Counted from the first letter of the stretch, positions 51,503-61,103 are shown. The stretch is DNA of 64,000 bases from Nocardia lijiangensis NBRC 108240 (GCF_001613045.1 NZ_BDBP01000037.1:27645-91644), one strand, 5' to 3'. Notes: generated from the letters alone by a model not told the origin. A program made the numbers and translations.

Positions 51503-51970
51503 ATGGAGCAACGAACGTCTTCGGAAACTCCGGCGGCCCGCTGCCGTTACTACCGCAGGACGTGCGGACTACCGGCGACGTTGCACCCAGAGATTGGCCG
51601 CATTGTCGTCAATGCCGGAATCGTGTGGGCGTTGACCATGCCAGCGGCGCTCGGTCAGATCGTGAAAACCGATCTACAGCATCGGCAGATCAGCGTCGGC
51701 CCGATCATCTCTCATCCTCGCTCGCAGCGATGGACATTCCTCATCCGCCCGGACTTGCCCGATGAGGTGAAGTTGTTCGCCGAGCTATTCCGCCTCAATG
51801 TCTCGGTGGTGCGGGCCGGTGGTGAGATCGCGCTCCCGTCGCCACACGACCAGCAGATGAATTTTCGTCGCTGGGTGGAGCCGCCCCGCGAACCCTACCG
51901 CCCTTCAGGCGTGGTCATCATCGACTCCATCCGCCGTGCCACTCGCCGCAGCGGATCGCAAGCGCGTTGA
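51503..51970 (+). CDS. Hypothetical protein, paralogous to next gene
   Basis: 155 residues from ATG 51503; ATG 51485 adds six residues. The start CRYYRRTCGLPATLHPEIGRI shares its pattern with the next gene (YYRTVCHLLAVLQPEAGRI). The rest is alpha/beta with a WTFLIRPDLPDEVKLFAEL segment. No family is recognised. The genes at 51503, 52003 and 52200 follow closely and probably form an operon downstream of the XRE gene. Confidence 0.5.
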   Translation: MEQRTSSETPAARCRYYRRTCGLPATLHPEIGRIVVNAGIVWALTMPAALGQIVKTDLQHRQISVGPIISHPRSQRWTFLIRPDLPDEVKLFAELFRLNVSVVRAGGEIALPSPHDQQMNFRRWVEPPREPYRPSGVVIIDSIRRATRRSGSQAR

Positions 51971-52002
51971 TGACCCGCATTCCACCGCATAGGGAGGTCG
52001 TC

Positions 52003-52203
52003 ATGACCGGCCAGACCAGCCGGAGCGGGGCCACCGCCGCCGATACCCCACGCACTCGAGTGGACTACTACCGCACCGTGTGCCACCTGCTCGCGGTGCT
52101 GCAACCGGAAGCGGGCCGCATCGGTTTCACCGCTGGCATGCTGTGGGCAGTGTCGATGGCGGCCGACGCCGTGATCAAACCGCAGTGGCAGACGGTGATA
52201 TGA
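52003..52203 (+). CDS. Small hypothetical protein, 66 residues
   Basis: ATG 52003 was chosen because GGGAGG lies 7 bp upstream; the frame is open from 51967. The product has the conserved YYRTVCHLL-x-x-LxPExGRI motif and a following AGMLWAVSMAADAVI, both shared with the N-terminal half of the preceding gene. It appears to be a truncated duplicate. Its stop overlaps the next ATG. Confidence 0.5.
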   Translation: MTGQTSRSGATAADTPRTRVDYYRTVCHLLAVLQPEAGRIGFTAGMLWAVSMAADAVIKPQWQTVI

Positions 52204-52418
52204 CCGCCGACGCGGTGTCACCGCTGCCGAGCGAACCGGATGTGCACCTGTCGGTATTCCTGCACGGGCTGCGGATGGACTTCGCGGCATGCCTGACTGC
52301 TGCGCTGATCTTCGTTGCTGAGCACCGCGACCGCCACTACGTCGACGCGGTAACCGTGGACTTGGAGGCGAACGGATATCGGCGCCTCCCTAATGAGCGG
52401 CTGTACCTGCAACCCTAA
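52200..52418 (+). CDS. Small hypothetical protein, 72 residues
   Basis: ATG 52200 overlaps the previous stop (ATGA). Mostly one long helix (DVHLSVFLHGLRMDFAACLTAALIFVA) and a polar end. Not hydrophobic enough for a certain membrane span. No family is recognised. Confidence 0.45.
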   Translation: MTADAVSPLPSEPDVHLSVFLHGLRMDFAACLTAALIFVAEHRDRHYVDAVTVDLEANGYRRLPNERLYLQP

Positions 52419-52900
52419 TGCGTCCATCCCCGTACAGGAGCCAACGAAATGACAAACGACACATCGCAATCGCACTCCCAACGCGAAGAATTCGTCGCGC
52501 GCAACTCGCGGCGCTGACTCGTTGGCCGAGGCGGGCCGCGCTTGCTCAGCACGGGACCTCGCAGGCGGCACCGGATCGGCCCCTCACTCTCACGCTGCGA
52601 TGGCTGGTTAGCGAGGGACACGTTCGTACCGAGGTTCGCGGGCCATCAGACAGGAGCCGCCCCGAACCGGCCTACGAGCTGACCGACGACGGCCGCGACC
52701 TCTACCACCGTCGCGATTGTGACTGGAGCGTCCGACCTCGGTGTCGAGCTCGCTCGCCGCAGTCCCCTTCAGGTTTGGGAAATGACCACGCAGACAACAG
52801 TATTGGCACGCATGCGAAAGCTACTCGCACACCTGTTCCGGGTAATCATGCTCGACAGGCCGGAATATCGTGGCCCGAACGGCGAGTTGGCCGACGATGA
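52418..52900 (+). CDS. Possible winged-helix protein (uncertain frame)
   Basis: An ATG at 52418 overlaps the previous stop (TAATG). The middle of the frame, LTLTLRWLVSEGHVRTEVRG then AYELTDDGRDLYHRR, is the pattern of a winged-helix DNA-binding domain. The ends (MRPSPYRSQR... and the last 60 residues) look like random arginine-rich sequence. A separate, well-placed ribosome-binding site (CAGGAGCC) serves a 22-codon frame at 52449-52517, so the gene may be damaged by a frameshift. Confidence 0.35.
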   Translation: MRPSPYRSQRNDKRHIAIALPTRRIRRAQLAALTRWPRRAALAQHGTSQAAPDRPLTLTLRWLVSEGHVRTEVRGPSDRSRPEPAYELTDDGRDLYHRRDCDWSVRPRCRARSPQSPSGLGNDHADNSIGTHAKATRTPVPGNHARQAGISWPERRVGRR

Positions 52901-52955
52901 CGAGACCGCTCGGCGCACGCTGCCTCCCTGGCTGTGGCCGGAACCTCCTCGGTGA
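52782..52955 (+). CDS. Small hypothetical protein, 57 residues
   Basis: ATG 52782, 9 bp after AGGTTTGGGA. The product starts TTQTTVLARMRKLLAHLFRVIML, an amphipathic helix, then a proline-rich end (LPPWLWPEPPR). It could be a membrane-associated small protein. No family is recognised. Confidence 0.4.
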   Translation: MTTQTTVLARMRKLLAHLFRVIMLDRPEYRGPNGELADDDETARRTLPPWLWPEPPR

Positions 52956-53059
52956 AGCCGACTCCAGCAACCTATTCCAGCACCCCGGGACTGGCATGTC
53001 GGCGCCGCGACGACGACTAGCTCTGCTGTCGGTGTTCCGTTGAGACCCGGCTCGAATCC

Positions 53060-53557
53060 ATGAACGACAACTTGAGTCAGGAACCTATGAGAACGCCTTT
53101 GCCCTCGAAGGACATGGTCTTGAGCGCGTGCGCCGGGATCCTCGTCCTCGAGCACCCGGTCCTGTATGCCGCTCAGCAGTTGGCCAGCCTGTACCAGGTA
53201 CAGGTGCACACCGACGCCGACGTGATCGACGGCGAGCGTGCACAACTGATATGCCGTATCGACGCGTGGGTGGCCGCGGAGCAGCCACCTGCCTTCGATG
53301 CCGCACACTTGCATTCCGAGACCGTTGGCATGATCATCGATCGCCTCGCCAAGCTTTCCGTCGACGCCAGCGCCGCCTCCCAACGGCCGATCTCGACGTC
53401 GCGCCTTCTCAATGCCCGACATCGACTTGCTGAGCTTGCTCACGCCTACAGTGACCTCGCTTTCGAGATCGCCTCCCGGACTCGCCGACTGCCGGACTTC
53501 TCACAGCCTGCGGCAGACGAAGAGCCGGTTGAAATCTCAGACCAAGCTCAGCGATAG
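53060..53557 (+). CDS. DUF4254 protein
   Basis: 165 residues from ATG 53060. The core IDAWVAAEQPPAFDAAHLHSETVGMIIDRLAKLSV and a later RLAELAHAYSDLAFEI match DUF4254, a helical family found in Streptomyces, Nocardia and relatives, often in variable regions. The function is unknown. It is alone here, with 102 bp upstream without a gene. Confidence 0.7.
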   Translation: MNDNLSQEPMRTPLPSKDMVLSACAGILVLEHPVLYAAQQLASLYQVQVHTDADVIDGERAQLICRIDAWVAAEQPPAFDAAHLHSETVGMIIDRLAKLSVDASAASQRPISTSRLLNARHRLAELAHAYSDLAFEIASRTRRLPDFSQPAADEEPVEISDQAQR

Positions 53558-53700
53558 CTGGACTGGTATCGAGGCGCAGGCGGACCTCGGACCATCAGCT
53601 GGCCGAGCCATCGATACTGATAACCGGCTGGGTGACGTGCAGCCGGTTCCAGCGGATGGGCTGATACCCTGTCCGGAAAGCACTGGATTGGGGGTACCTG

Positions 53701-54096
53701 ATGGCATCAACGCAAATCGACTACGGCCAAGCCCAGATCAACGCATTCAACGAGGCCGCACGCGCGGGTGTGATCCACTATGACGAATCGGTGGTTCGCG
53801 AAGCAGTCCGGTTATACGATTCGGCGATTCAAACTTTCATGAGTGTACGTGACCGCATGCAGGATGGGATGACCGTGGCAGGGTTCGGCGGCTTTCAGTC
53901 CGGGCTGGAGCTACAGAACGGTTTTTTGAACAAGGCACAGGAAGGGATCGGCGTAATCAACCAACTCATCGAAGGCGCGATGCGTCTCCAGGAGGCATAT
54001 CTGCGTGCCGGAAATCTGATCGAAGAAGCCGATCAGATCAATGCTCGGGCATTGACTGTTGCCGCCAATGCTATTCCTGGAGATATGCGCCCGTGA
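53701..54096 (+). CDS. Helical ESX-associated protein
   Basis: 131 residues from ATG 53701 with GGGGGTACCTG upstream. Two long helices (residues 25-60 and 75-115) are separated by a glycine/phenylalanine turn (GFGGFQSG). This is the general form of secreted WXG100/PE-like proteins, but no W-x-G is present. Its stop overlaps the start of a DUF3558-type lipoprotein gene, and more ESX-linked genes follow, so it is likely an ESX substrate or cofactor. Confidence 0.55.
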   Translation: MASTQIDYGQAQINAFNEAARAGVIHYDESVVREAVRLYDSAIQTFMSVRDRMQDGMTVAGFGGFQSGLELQNGFLNKAQEGIGVINQLIEGAMRLQEAYLRAGNLIEEADQINARALTVAANAIPGDMRP

Positions 54097-54698
54097 CTAG
54101 ACTGCACCTAGTTGTTCTCGCTGCAATTTCCACCATCGCCCTCGCAGGGTGTTCCACAAATGATGAGATGCAACCGCAGGCGGCGGAATCTCCAACTGCT
54201 TCAGTTCCTCCGAGTATGCAAGTATCCGTGCCCCCCGCGCCTAGTCAGATCAATAACGGTCGACAACCGGTGAATTATGATCCTTGCGCCGAGCTTGGTG
54301 ATTCGACCGCCAGCCGGGCGGGATTCGACCCGGCCACGCGTAAGCGATCCGATTTTATTTTCGAGGGATACTCTTTCATAGGTTGTGACTTCGACCGACG
54401 TGGAGATGTTCGCGGCCAATCTCTAGTTGTCGGCTCGATGGCTGTGTGGTCGAGCAATATCACCCTCGGTGAGTTCCGTCGACGTGAGCAAGCGAGGGCT
54501 CAGGACACACAGGTTGGTGGTCGTGAAGCGATCGTCTATGCCGATCCGCAGACGGATAGATGCACGATGGTCATGGTCTTCCATGAGGGAACCATCAGTG
54601 TGCGTGTGAGTGCCAACAGCGGCGCTTTTACGCCAGACCGTGGCTGCGATCGGATCCGAGAAGTATCAGAAGTCGTAGAATCCGCTTTGCCTGAGTAG
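54093..54698 (+). CDS. DUF3558-type lipoprotein
   Basis: 201 residues from GTG 54093. A signal peptide ends in the lipobox LAGC (C20). The mature part has DPCAELGD, AGFDPATRKRS and YSFIGCDFDRRGD, a pattern of the DUF3558 family, with conserved cysteines that may form a disulfide. It should be anchored to the outer face of the cell membrane. It is co-transcribed with the helical protein upstream. Confidence 0.75.
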   Translation: MTRLHLVVLAAISTIALAGCSTNDEMQPQAAESPTASVPPSMQVSVPPAPSQINNGRQPVNYDPCAELGDSTASRAGFDPATRKRSDFIFEGYSFIGCDFDRRGDVRGQSLVVGSMAVWSSNITLGEFRRREQARAQDTQVGGREAIVYADPQTDRCTMVMVFHEGTISVRVSANSGAFTPDRGCDRIREVSEVVESALPE

Positions 54699-54751
54699 CT
54701 TCGCCGACGACGCCTCGAGGATTTCCTGTGATTCGGAGTTCGATTCTTGGA

Positions 54752-55306
54752 CTAAGCCCATTGTCCGAGCTCTCGTATCAGCGTCGCCAGGAACTCAGCC
54801 GACAACCTGGATGTTTCCTCATCGATCGCAATCGGCCCGGCTGCGGTATTCAATCCACCTGGGTCCACCGTTAGCCCTCCGGACCAACCATTAATGTTCG
54901 CCGAGTAATGATGTTGGGGGCCCAGGTTGGCAAACCAAACCTCGCTCGAGGAGCCTACTACTGGCTGGTACTTGTCCACCTGGGGAACCCTTGGCCCGAT
55001 CCCGTCGGGAGACAGCGTCAGAACTGCTGTGACCGCCCTTGTCGTTGTTCCATACGAAGTGGGTCCGTGAACCTCGCAGCTTCCTTGTTTGCCGATAGGG
55101 GCGCTCTCCACGACTGGGCCGTCAATGTAAACATCATGGAAGCCAAGACTGCGTGTGAAGTCCAGGATTCGACTGCACAGATCACCGACATGGTGATCGG
55201 ATTTCACGGGTTGCGGTTTGCCTTCTTCACCGGGCGACGCACACGCTGATGACGACAGGACGACGCCCACGGCCGCACATGTCGCGAGTATTCGCCAACT
55301 TTCCAT
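54752..55306 (-). CDS. Lipoprotein, DUF3558-like
   Basis: 184 residues from ATG 55306, which shares one base with the stop of the preceding gene. It has a signal peptide with lipobox SSAC (cysteine near residue 22), then a DUF3558-like CSRILDFTRSLGFHDV and a later GSCEVHGPT. It is the last gene of a three-gene - strand unit (EspC-like, large helical protein, lipoprotein). Confidence 0.7.
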   Translation of the reverse strand: MESWRILATCAAVGVVLSSSACASPGEEGKPQPVKSDHHVGDLCSRILDFTRSLGFHDVYIDGPVVESAPIGKQGSCEVHGPTSYGTTTRAVTAVLTLSPDGIGPRVPQVDKYQPVVGSSSEVWFANLGPQHHYSANINGWSGGLTVDPGGLNTAAGPIAIDEETSRLSAEFLATLIRELGQWA

Positions 55307-57753
55307 CAATTGCCACCCTCGGCCGCAGGTGTGTACTTACCGTCGAGGAAGGCGTTCAACTGATCTTCCTGCGTGAAGAACTTGCCACCTTGATCACCAT
55401 AAGAGTCTCCGAACTCAGCGCCGAACATGGTGAATCCGCGACTATTGATAAGGTTTGTACCTTCAGTCTGGAGATTGGAGTTGAGGGATGACCACGGAAT
55501 CGGACGGCCGTTTTGATCGACGAACCCAGGCGGCAAAGCCCCGGAAGCCTGCCATTCGGCCATCAGAATTTGCGACTTCAGATTCGCCAAGTCGCCATTC
55601 TGAATGTCTTCCCAACTTTCGATCGGCACGGACTTGAAGTCGGGTTCGCTGATGACTGCACCGATTAGCGCATCGGCAGCTTCGCCAATTATCAATTGGC
55701 CCGCAGCTTCGCCAACCGGTCCACCGCGTTTGAATGGAATGACTTCTTGCACTAGTTCGGATGCAATTTCAGCACCCTTCAGCTTCGCATCGTATGACGA
55801 CTGCAGACTGCTGTTCTCTTCGGCTATCTTCTGATGCTCCTGAAATAGCAACGCGTTGTTCATTCCTGCATCTATACGCCCCGAAAGCGTACCGAGGTAG
55901 GAACCGATTTGAGCGTTCTGGTTCGGATCACCACCCATGGATTTGGTGATCAACTCTTGCTGATGCAGATTGACGGCTGCCTGGAGGCCGACTCTTCCTT
56001 CTTCACTGGCATTCGCTAGCATCAACAACCGGTCCGCATCGCTGGCCAAGAGTGTTACGCGGTCAGGGCCGCCGAATTGCTCGATGACATCAGTTTCGTC
56101 GAACCCCCGGGGATTGTTCACATCTCCGATCGCACCAAGGTTGCCCTGCAACGCCTTGCTGAGCGCTGTGGCAAGCTCCGGGTTCTTGCCGAAGTTCTCG
56201 TTGTACTCCCGATAGTCCCCCGTGAGCACGCCGTTCTCTTGGGGCGCAAGCAATCCGGGTAGTTCCTTCAGAGCGGCCCGAGCGCGATCTGCCTGTGTTT
56301 CGTCGGGGCTGTGGGAGTCCGGCCCGATCCAGTCGAGCAACTGTGCCGCGCCGCGACCGTTGTCGACGTTGCTCCAGTCGTTTCCGAGGAGGGCGTTGAC
56401 GGCCTTGTCGGGTTTGTAGTCCTCCGGCATGCCCTCGCCGGTGAGGATCTGATACGCGGATTCCTCGTTCCGGCCGCCGATGTCGACGAGTCGGGCAGCT
56501 GTGGATTCGAATTGGCTTGATACATCACCGACGTAGGGGACGCCCTTGAGGTCGTCCTTGGCATCGGACATGAGATACGCGGACTGCTCGATCAGCTCGG
56601 TGCCCATCTTGGTTCCGGGCGGGTATCCCGGATTCGATTGGGCGAGAAGGTCCGACATTTCCGCGATCTCAGCGAGACGCGCTGATTCCGGTGGCAGGCG
56701 GTATGGTCTGGATCCGGGCCGCGGGTCGGCGCCGTCGTCGGATACGGGGAATCGTGTCTCGATGAGACTCCGGACCGACTTGGGTACGTTTTCGTAGCTA
56801 CCTGGGGAGCGCAAGGTTCCATCCGGGTTGCGGCCGGTGCCGATCTTCTCGTTCGACACCACCATCAAGCCGTTGGCCAGTGCATCGCGCCGTCCGGCGG
56901 CGAGCGGGTTCCCTGCTTCTTCCTGTTTGCGTAGGTGTTCGTTGAGCGCGAGGAGCCCGTCTTTGCCTGAGTTCTGGTAGAACTCGCGGTAATAGTCCTG
57001 GACCGACGCGGGCAGTGTGGAGACTTCGCCGCCGGCGGCGAGGACTTGTAGGTCATGGTCGCTGAGGACGCCCGCGGGAAGTTGGCTGGCTATGCGGTCG
57101 AGGACCGTTCGGTCCACTGTGCCGTTCGGATTCAATGCTTCGGCGAGAGCTTTTCCGTCTTCGGCACCGATCCGTGCGGCTTCGCTGAAATCGGTGGCGG
57201 GGGCGTCGATTCCGCTGGCGAGCTGGTCGCCGCGGACACGGATCTCCTGCGATGCGACGGTGATCGCCGTCGCGGCTTCACTAGAGGCCCCGGTGAGGCT
57301 GTAGTAGGCGGCGTTGATCAGACCCTGGTGGTGGTCGATCTGGTCCTTGACCTTGCGGAGGTCCTCGTCGGAGGTGCCGGGTCGAACGACCTCTTTGGTT
57401 TCGACTACCCAGCTGTCGGTGACCCGAAGTGCTAGCGGTGATGTCGTGTCGCCCTCGGCGGTGGCAACACGATCGAGTAGGGCTTGGCGTTCGTGGGAGA
57501 GGCGGGAATCGGCTGCGCGCAGCGCTGTGGCGACGTCGAGGATTTCTTGTGTGAGCCGCCGCCCTTGGTCGTGCTCTTCGGTGAATCTGTCGGATGCGGC
57601 GTCCTTGGCAGCACCCGACCAGGTTGCGTTGGTGAAATGGGTAAGCATCCGCCCCAATTGGGACTCGTATTGTTGTGTGGACTTCTCCAGCTCACCGGCC
57701 CACTCCGACAGCTTCCCGAGCTTCCAGTCGTTGACTTGCCGTCTCGTCGGCAT
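55306..57753 (-). CDS. Large ESX-associated helical protein
   Basis: 815 residues from ATG 57753, which overlaps the EspC-like stop (TGATG). The first 130 residues are a WXG100/EspB-like helical domain with the turn ATWSGAAKDAASDRF. The rest is alpha-helical with some TPR-like repeats and a long acidic central part. Nocardia and Mycobacterium have similar proteins described as TPR-region-containing. It is probably a secreted ESX substrate whose chaperone is the EspC-like gene before it. The C-terminal 100 residues could be an effector module but match no toxin I know. Confidence 0.65.
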   Translation of the reverse strand: MPTRRQVNDWKLGKLSEWAGELEKSTQQYESQLGRMLTHFTNATWSGAAKDAASDRFTEEHDQGRRLTQEILDVATALRAADSRLSHERQALLDRVATAEGDTTSPLALRVTDSWVVETKEVVRPGTSDEDLRKVKDQIDHHQGLINAAYYSLTGASSEAATAITVASQEIRVRGDQLASGIDAPATDFSEAARIGAEDGKALAEALNPNGTVDRTVLDRIASQLPAGVLSDHDLQVLAAGGEVSTLPASVQDYYREFYQNSGKDGLLALNEHLRKQEEAGNPLAAGRRDALANGLMVVSNEKIGTGRNPDGTLRSPGSYENVPKSVRSLIETRFPVSDDGADPRPGSRPYRLPPESARLAEIAEMSDLLAQSNPGYPPGTKMGTELIEQSAYLMSDAKDDLKGVPYVGDVSSQFESTAARLVDIGGRNEESAYQILTGEGMPEDYKPDKAVNALLGNDWSNVDNGRGAAQLLDWIGPDSHSPDETQADRARAALKELPGLLAPQENGVLTGDYREYNENFGKNPELATALSKALQGNLGAIGDVNNPRGFDETDVIEQFGGPDRVTLLASDADRLLMLANASEEGRVGLQAAVNLHQQELITKSMGGDPNQNAQIGSYLGTLSGRIDAGMNNALLFQEHQKIAEENSSLQSSYDAKLKGAEIASELVQEVIPFKRGGPVGEAAGQLIIGEAADALIGAVISEPDFKSVPIESWEDIQNGDLANLKSQILMAEWQASGALPPGFVDQNGRPIPWSSLNSNLQTEGTNLINSRGFTMFGAEFGDSYGDQGGKFFTQEDQLNAFLDGKYTPAAEGGN

Positions 57754-58061
57754 CAGCGCTCGCCTCGCACCTGGAAGTCCATCCTGTTCAGCCGCTGCTT
57801 GAACTGCTCGTCGGTGATCTGGTACTCGCCCGCCGTGCGCCACACAAGCGTGGAAAGTTCTTGCAGGCGTTGCGAGATCCGCATCCAGGCGCCTTCGATG
57901 AACTCTCCCGACTGCACGCACGCAGGACCAACCGGGCAACCGGGCAGTGCTTCGGCGAGCTTGTTTCCGCTGGTGCGCACATCGATCTTGTCGATCTCCT
58001 CGGCGACGCTATTCACGGTGCCTGACAGCCGACCCAGCTCCTGGACATCTGCCTCGAACAT
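57753..58061 (-). CDS. EspC-like type VII secretion-associated protein
   Basis: 102 residues from ATG 58061 with GAGGGGGATGAG upstream. It has two helices, a small-residue turn and, at the C terminus, the export signal YQITD (Y-x-x-x-D) of ESX substrates. EspC/EsxF-like proteins are co-exported with larger partners encoded next to them, here the 815-residue protein. Divergent from the PPE-like gene, with a 184-bp gap holding both promoters. Confidence 0.75.
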   Translation of the reverse strand: MFEADVQELGRLSGTVNSVAEEIDKIDVRTSGNKLAEALPGCPVGPACVQSGEFIEGAWMRISQRLQELSTLVWRTAGEYQITDEQFKQRLNRMDFQVRGER

Positions 58062-58245
58062 AATGCGCTCATCCCCCTCGATGCGGTGCAAGCTCTCATG
58101 GCGCGGACACACTGGCCAATGCCCCTAACCCGCTGGCCGATTCTGCCACATCGACCACAGCGGACCAATCGAGCCGCGATCAGGACCTCGGCCCGGTGAT
58201 AGGCTCGCAACAAGGGCGAGGTTTGCGATCTTGTAAGGGGGATCG

Positions 58246-60117
58246 GTGGGCGCACCGAACGAGCCGTCGCTGCCGGGACAGGCAGTGCTTCCACCGAGTC
58301 TCGTCGCCACCGGACTCCAGGATCCTGTGGCGCTGCACAATTCGCAGCAAGCCCAGCAGAAGTCGACGGATGCCCAGACCCGAACCAGCACTACCGACGG
58401 TCGGCTCGACGACCTCGGCCATGGCTCGGATCCTGATTTCGCGACGACTGACGACCGTTTCGAGGGTATGACTCACGAACAGTTGTACGCCGCGGTACAC
58501 GGCGACGGCGGCTTGAGTCCTGCGAACTTGCAGACACTGCGAAAGGTGTGGTTCGACAGCTACTCCGATCTGGTCAACGTCGCCAGCATGACACTGGGAA
58601 TGGGCATGAGCCGGATCTTCGGCAACGGTCTGTGGAAGGGCGCCAGCGCCGACGCCGCACAAGCCGCGACGGAACAGTTCACACGCGTCACCAACCAGGT
58701 CGGGCAGGTATTCAACTCGGTGGGTAACCGGTTGGATGCGGCCGCATGGGCAGCCGAGGCCGTACGCGTGGCAGTGCAGCCCCCACCAGCCTCGGTGACC
58801 GATGTCACCCCGGACCCCGACAACCAAGTCGAGTCGATTCTGCCCGGCCTGATTAATCCGGAACACGCCGATCAAGTAGCGACCGCTCGGGAACGCGCTC
58901 GGCAAGAGGCCATTCAGGTGCTTAATTCGGTGTACAAGGGATCCATTCCGCCCCAAGGGTCCGGAGTACCCAGCTACGCGGATGTCCCGAACCTGACCGG
59001 CGGCGACGACAGCGCCCCACCAACAGGCAACAGCCCCACCCCGCAGCCCGGCGGGCCAGGAACCGACTCACCCACCGAAAGCGGCACACCGACCAACGCC
59101 CCGACCACCCCGGGGGGAAACGGTCCCGAGGACACCAACCCTGCGGGCGTGCCCACCATTCCAGCAGGCGTCGAGGCACAAAACCCGGCAACGAACACAT
59201 CTCCCGCCAGCACCACAACACCTGCTGGCACGAATACCGGACCAGGCTCGCCTGGTTCGACAACACCCGGACCCAGAATCGATGGCGGACCCAGTGGGCC
59301 CGGAACCATCAACCCACGGCCCGGCGGACCAGGCTCATCGGTTCCTGGCCTCCCCGGCAGCGGCGTGCCGGGCGTCAACAGCCCAGGGGCGCCCGCAGGC
59401 TCAGGTACCCGTGGCGGGTTTGGCACCCCCCGAAGTGGGATGGGTGGACCGATGGGGCCAATGGCTCCCGGCGCAGGTGCACAGCGACGCAAAGACGACG
59501 ACGCCGAGCATCACGCACCCGACTATCTCCGCAGGGTGCACTCCGACTGGACCGCCAACCTCGAAGCTCCGGTCGGCGTCGTCGGCGACGATCAGGCTTC
59601 TGGAACCAGCATCGGATTCGACACCCCGTCCACACCCGTCGACCGTGCTTCCGTCTCACCCGCGCTCAGCGCCGTCGACCGGTCAGGTAATACCACCCAG
59701 TACACCGACGACTACCCCAAGTCCCGGTCGGCGAACACATCACCCGCCTCCACGCCTGAACCGAATAGTCCAGCGCCGGTGGCGAACCCGAGTAGCACAC
59801 CGACTGCTGTATCGGACACTGCCTCACGTCAACCAGGAAGCGTCGACGCTCAAAACGGAGACCAGAGCCACGACGATCCCTCCAGCATTTCGGAGGAGCC
59901 TCAACCGACGGCGCTCAGTGGCACGGGTCCCACGATGGATGATGCCCCAGAGACCACCGGAAACGCCGACGAGGCACAGCCAGTCAGGCTGTCGGGCACC
60001 GGCCCCATCATGGACGACGACCCAGTCACCCCTCCGGGCGCCAACGAACCCGAGCCCGTCAGGCTCTCAGGCACCGGCCCCATCATGGACGACCCGGTGG
60101 AGGGCACCGGCCGGTGA
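58246..60117 (+). CDS. PPE-like ESX substrate with repeat-rich C terminus
   Basis: 623 residues from GTG 58246 with AAGGGGGATC upstream. The helical N-terminal 210 residues have the WKGASADAAQAATEQF turn of PPE/EspB-like domains. Residues 235-410 are Pro/Gly/Thr/Ser-rich, likely unfolded, and the end contains three near-identical repeats of LSGTGP-x-MDD (about residues 554-618). It is followed, with a 4-bp overlap, by the EspG gene, the usual arrangement of a PPE substrate with its chaperone. Confidence 0.75.
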   Translation: MGAPNEPSLPGQAVLPPSLVATGLQDPVALHNSQQAQQKSTDAQTRTSTTDGRLDDLGHGSDPDFATTDDRFEGMTHEQLYAAVHGDGGLSPANLQTLRKVWFDSYSDLVNVASMTLGMGMSRIFGNGLWKGASADAAQAATEQFTRVTNQVGQVFNSVGNRLDAAAWAAEAVRVAVQPPPASVTDVTPDPDNQVESILPGLINPEHADQVATARERARQEAIQVLNSVYKGSIPPQGSGVPSYADVPNLTGGDDSAPPTGNSPTPQPGGPGTDSPTESGTPTNAPTTPGGNGPEDTNPAGVPTIPAGVEAQNPATNTSPASTTTPAGTNTGPGSPGSTTPGPRIDGGPSGPGTINPRPGGPGSSVPGLPGSGVPGVNSPGAPAGSGTRGGFGTPRSGMGGPMGPMAPGAGAQRRKDDDAEHHAPDYLRRVHSDWTANLEAPVGVVGDDQASGTSIGFDTPSTPVDRASVSPALSAVDRSGNTTQYTDDYPKSRSANTSPASTPEPNSPAPVANPSSTPTAVSDTASRQPGSVDAQNGDQSHDDPSSISEEPQPTALSGTGPTMDDAPETTGNADEAQPVRLSGTGPIMDDDPVTPPGANEPEPVRLSGTGPIMDDPVEGTGR

Positions 60118-60866
60118 AGACCCAAACCGTGTGGGAGTTCACTCCCGACGAATTCGCGTGGGTATGGGCTGAAACCGGGCTCGACGTGTACCCCTACCCG
60201 ATCAGCATTATCGAAACTCCTACCAATGGAGACGAGCACGCTCTCCTTCGCGCAGAGATCAGCGCCCGCTACCCCCACAGAGACAACCCCGATCTGACCG
60301 GCCCGCTACGCGTACTGGCGAACCCCGACTTACGCATCGTCTGCGCGGGATGGTCTCACAACTCCGCCAAGCGCCTTCGGTCACTTGCCGCCGCCATCGG
60401 CGATCTGGGCGTGATCCTGTTCCAAAAGTCCGGACCCACAGCCGATTTCGGTGGCAACATCAAACTCGTTGTGACGCAACGCCACAATCTCGGCAACCAC
60501 GTCGCCGCCACCATGCCGACCGTATCCGCGGGCGCTGCCGGACAGCTGGTCGGCTACACACCGCGTGTGCGTGGCGAGGAAGCCCCCAGCTCCTGGACAA
60601 CAGCGAATACCGGACAACAACCGGTCGAAGAGCGAATACGAACTCTGCTGCATCTACCACGAACTGCCGAAGGCTATCTCCGAATCGAACGGTACCTTCA
60701 CGACCGACGCCCGCACCCTCCCGCACACGTCAGCTGGATCGACGTCAGCGACTCCATCCCGGCCGCTGCCGGGCGCTACTTGATCGACGTCACTCATCAC
60801 GACACGACAGTCACCCCAGCTTCCGCCGAAGTCATCGCACGCGAGTTGCGTAACCGCGCCGACTGA
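60114..60866 (+). CDS. EspG-family ESX chaperone
   Basis: 250 residues from GTG 60114, overlapping the PPE-like stop (GTGA). The start FTPDEFAWVWAETGLDVYPYP, and GWSHNSAKRLRSLAAAIGD and the C-terminal RYLIDVTHHDTTVTPAS fit EspG proteins, cytosolic chaperones that bind the tip of the PE/PPE dimer and deliver it to the ESX ATPase. It defines the preceding gene as an ESX substrate. No ESX core genes are in the window. Confidence 0.8.
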   Translation: MKTQTVWEFTPDEFAWVWAETGLDVYPYPISIIETPTNGDEHALLRAEISARYPHRDNPDLTGPLRVLANPDLRIVCAGWSHNSAKRLRSLAAAIGDLGVILFQKSGPTADFGGNIKLVVTQRHNLGNHVAATMPTVSAGAAGQLVGYTPRVRGEEAPSSWTTANTGQQPVEERIRTLLHLPRTAEGYLRIERYLHDRRPHPPAHVSWIDVSDSIPAAAGRYLIDVTHHDTTVTPASAEVIARELRNRAD

Positions 60867-61103
60867 ACCACAACTCAATGTCCGTTCTGGACGCAGCCGT
60901 GGATGCAAGTCCGTGCTCTGTGCGGTCACAGATGAGTACCCGCAACGACGAGTGTCAGCACACTGTGCAGCAGATCGTCGATATCCTCGGCGTCGAAGGC
61001 TCCACGCTCTACGGGCACCTAACGAAAGTCAGGTCGCAGTCGGCCCAGCGTGGCTTTCGCGGGTTTTCGTGCACACGCTAGATGCGCATGTCATCTTCGA
61101 CAC

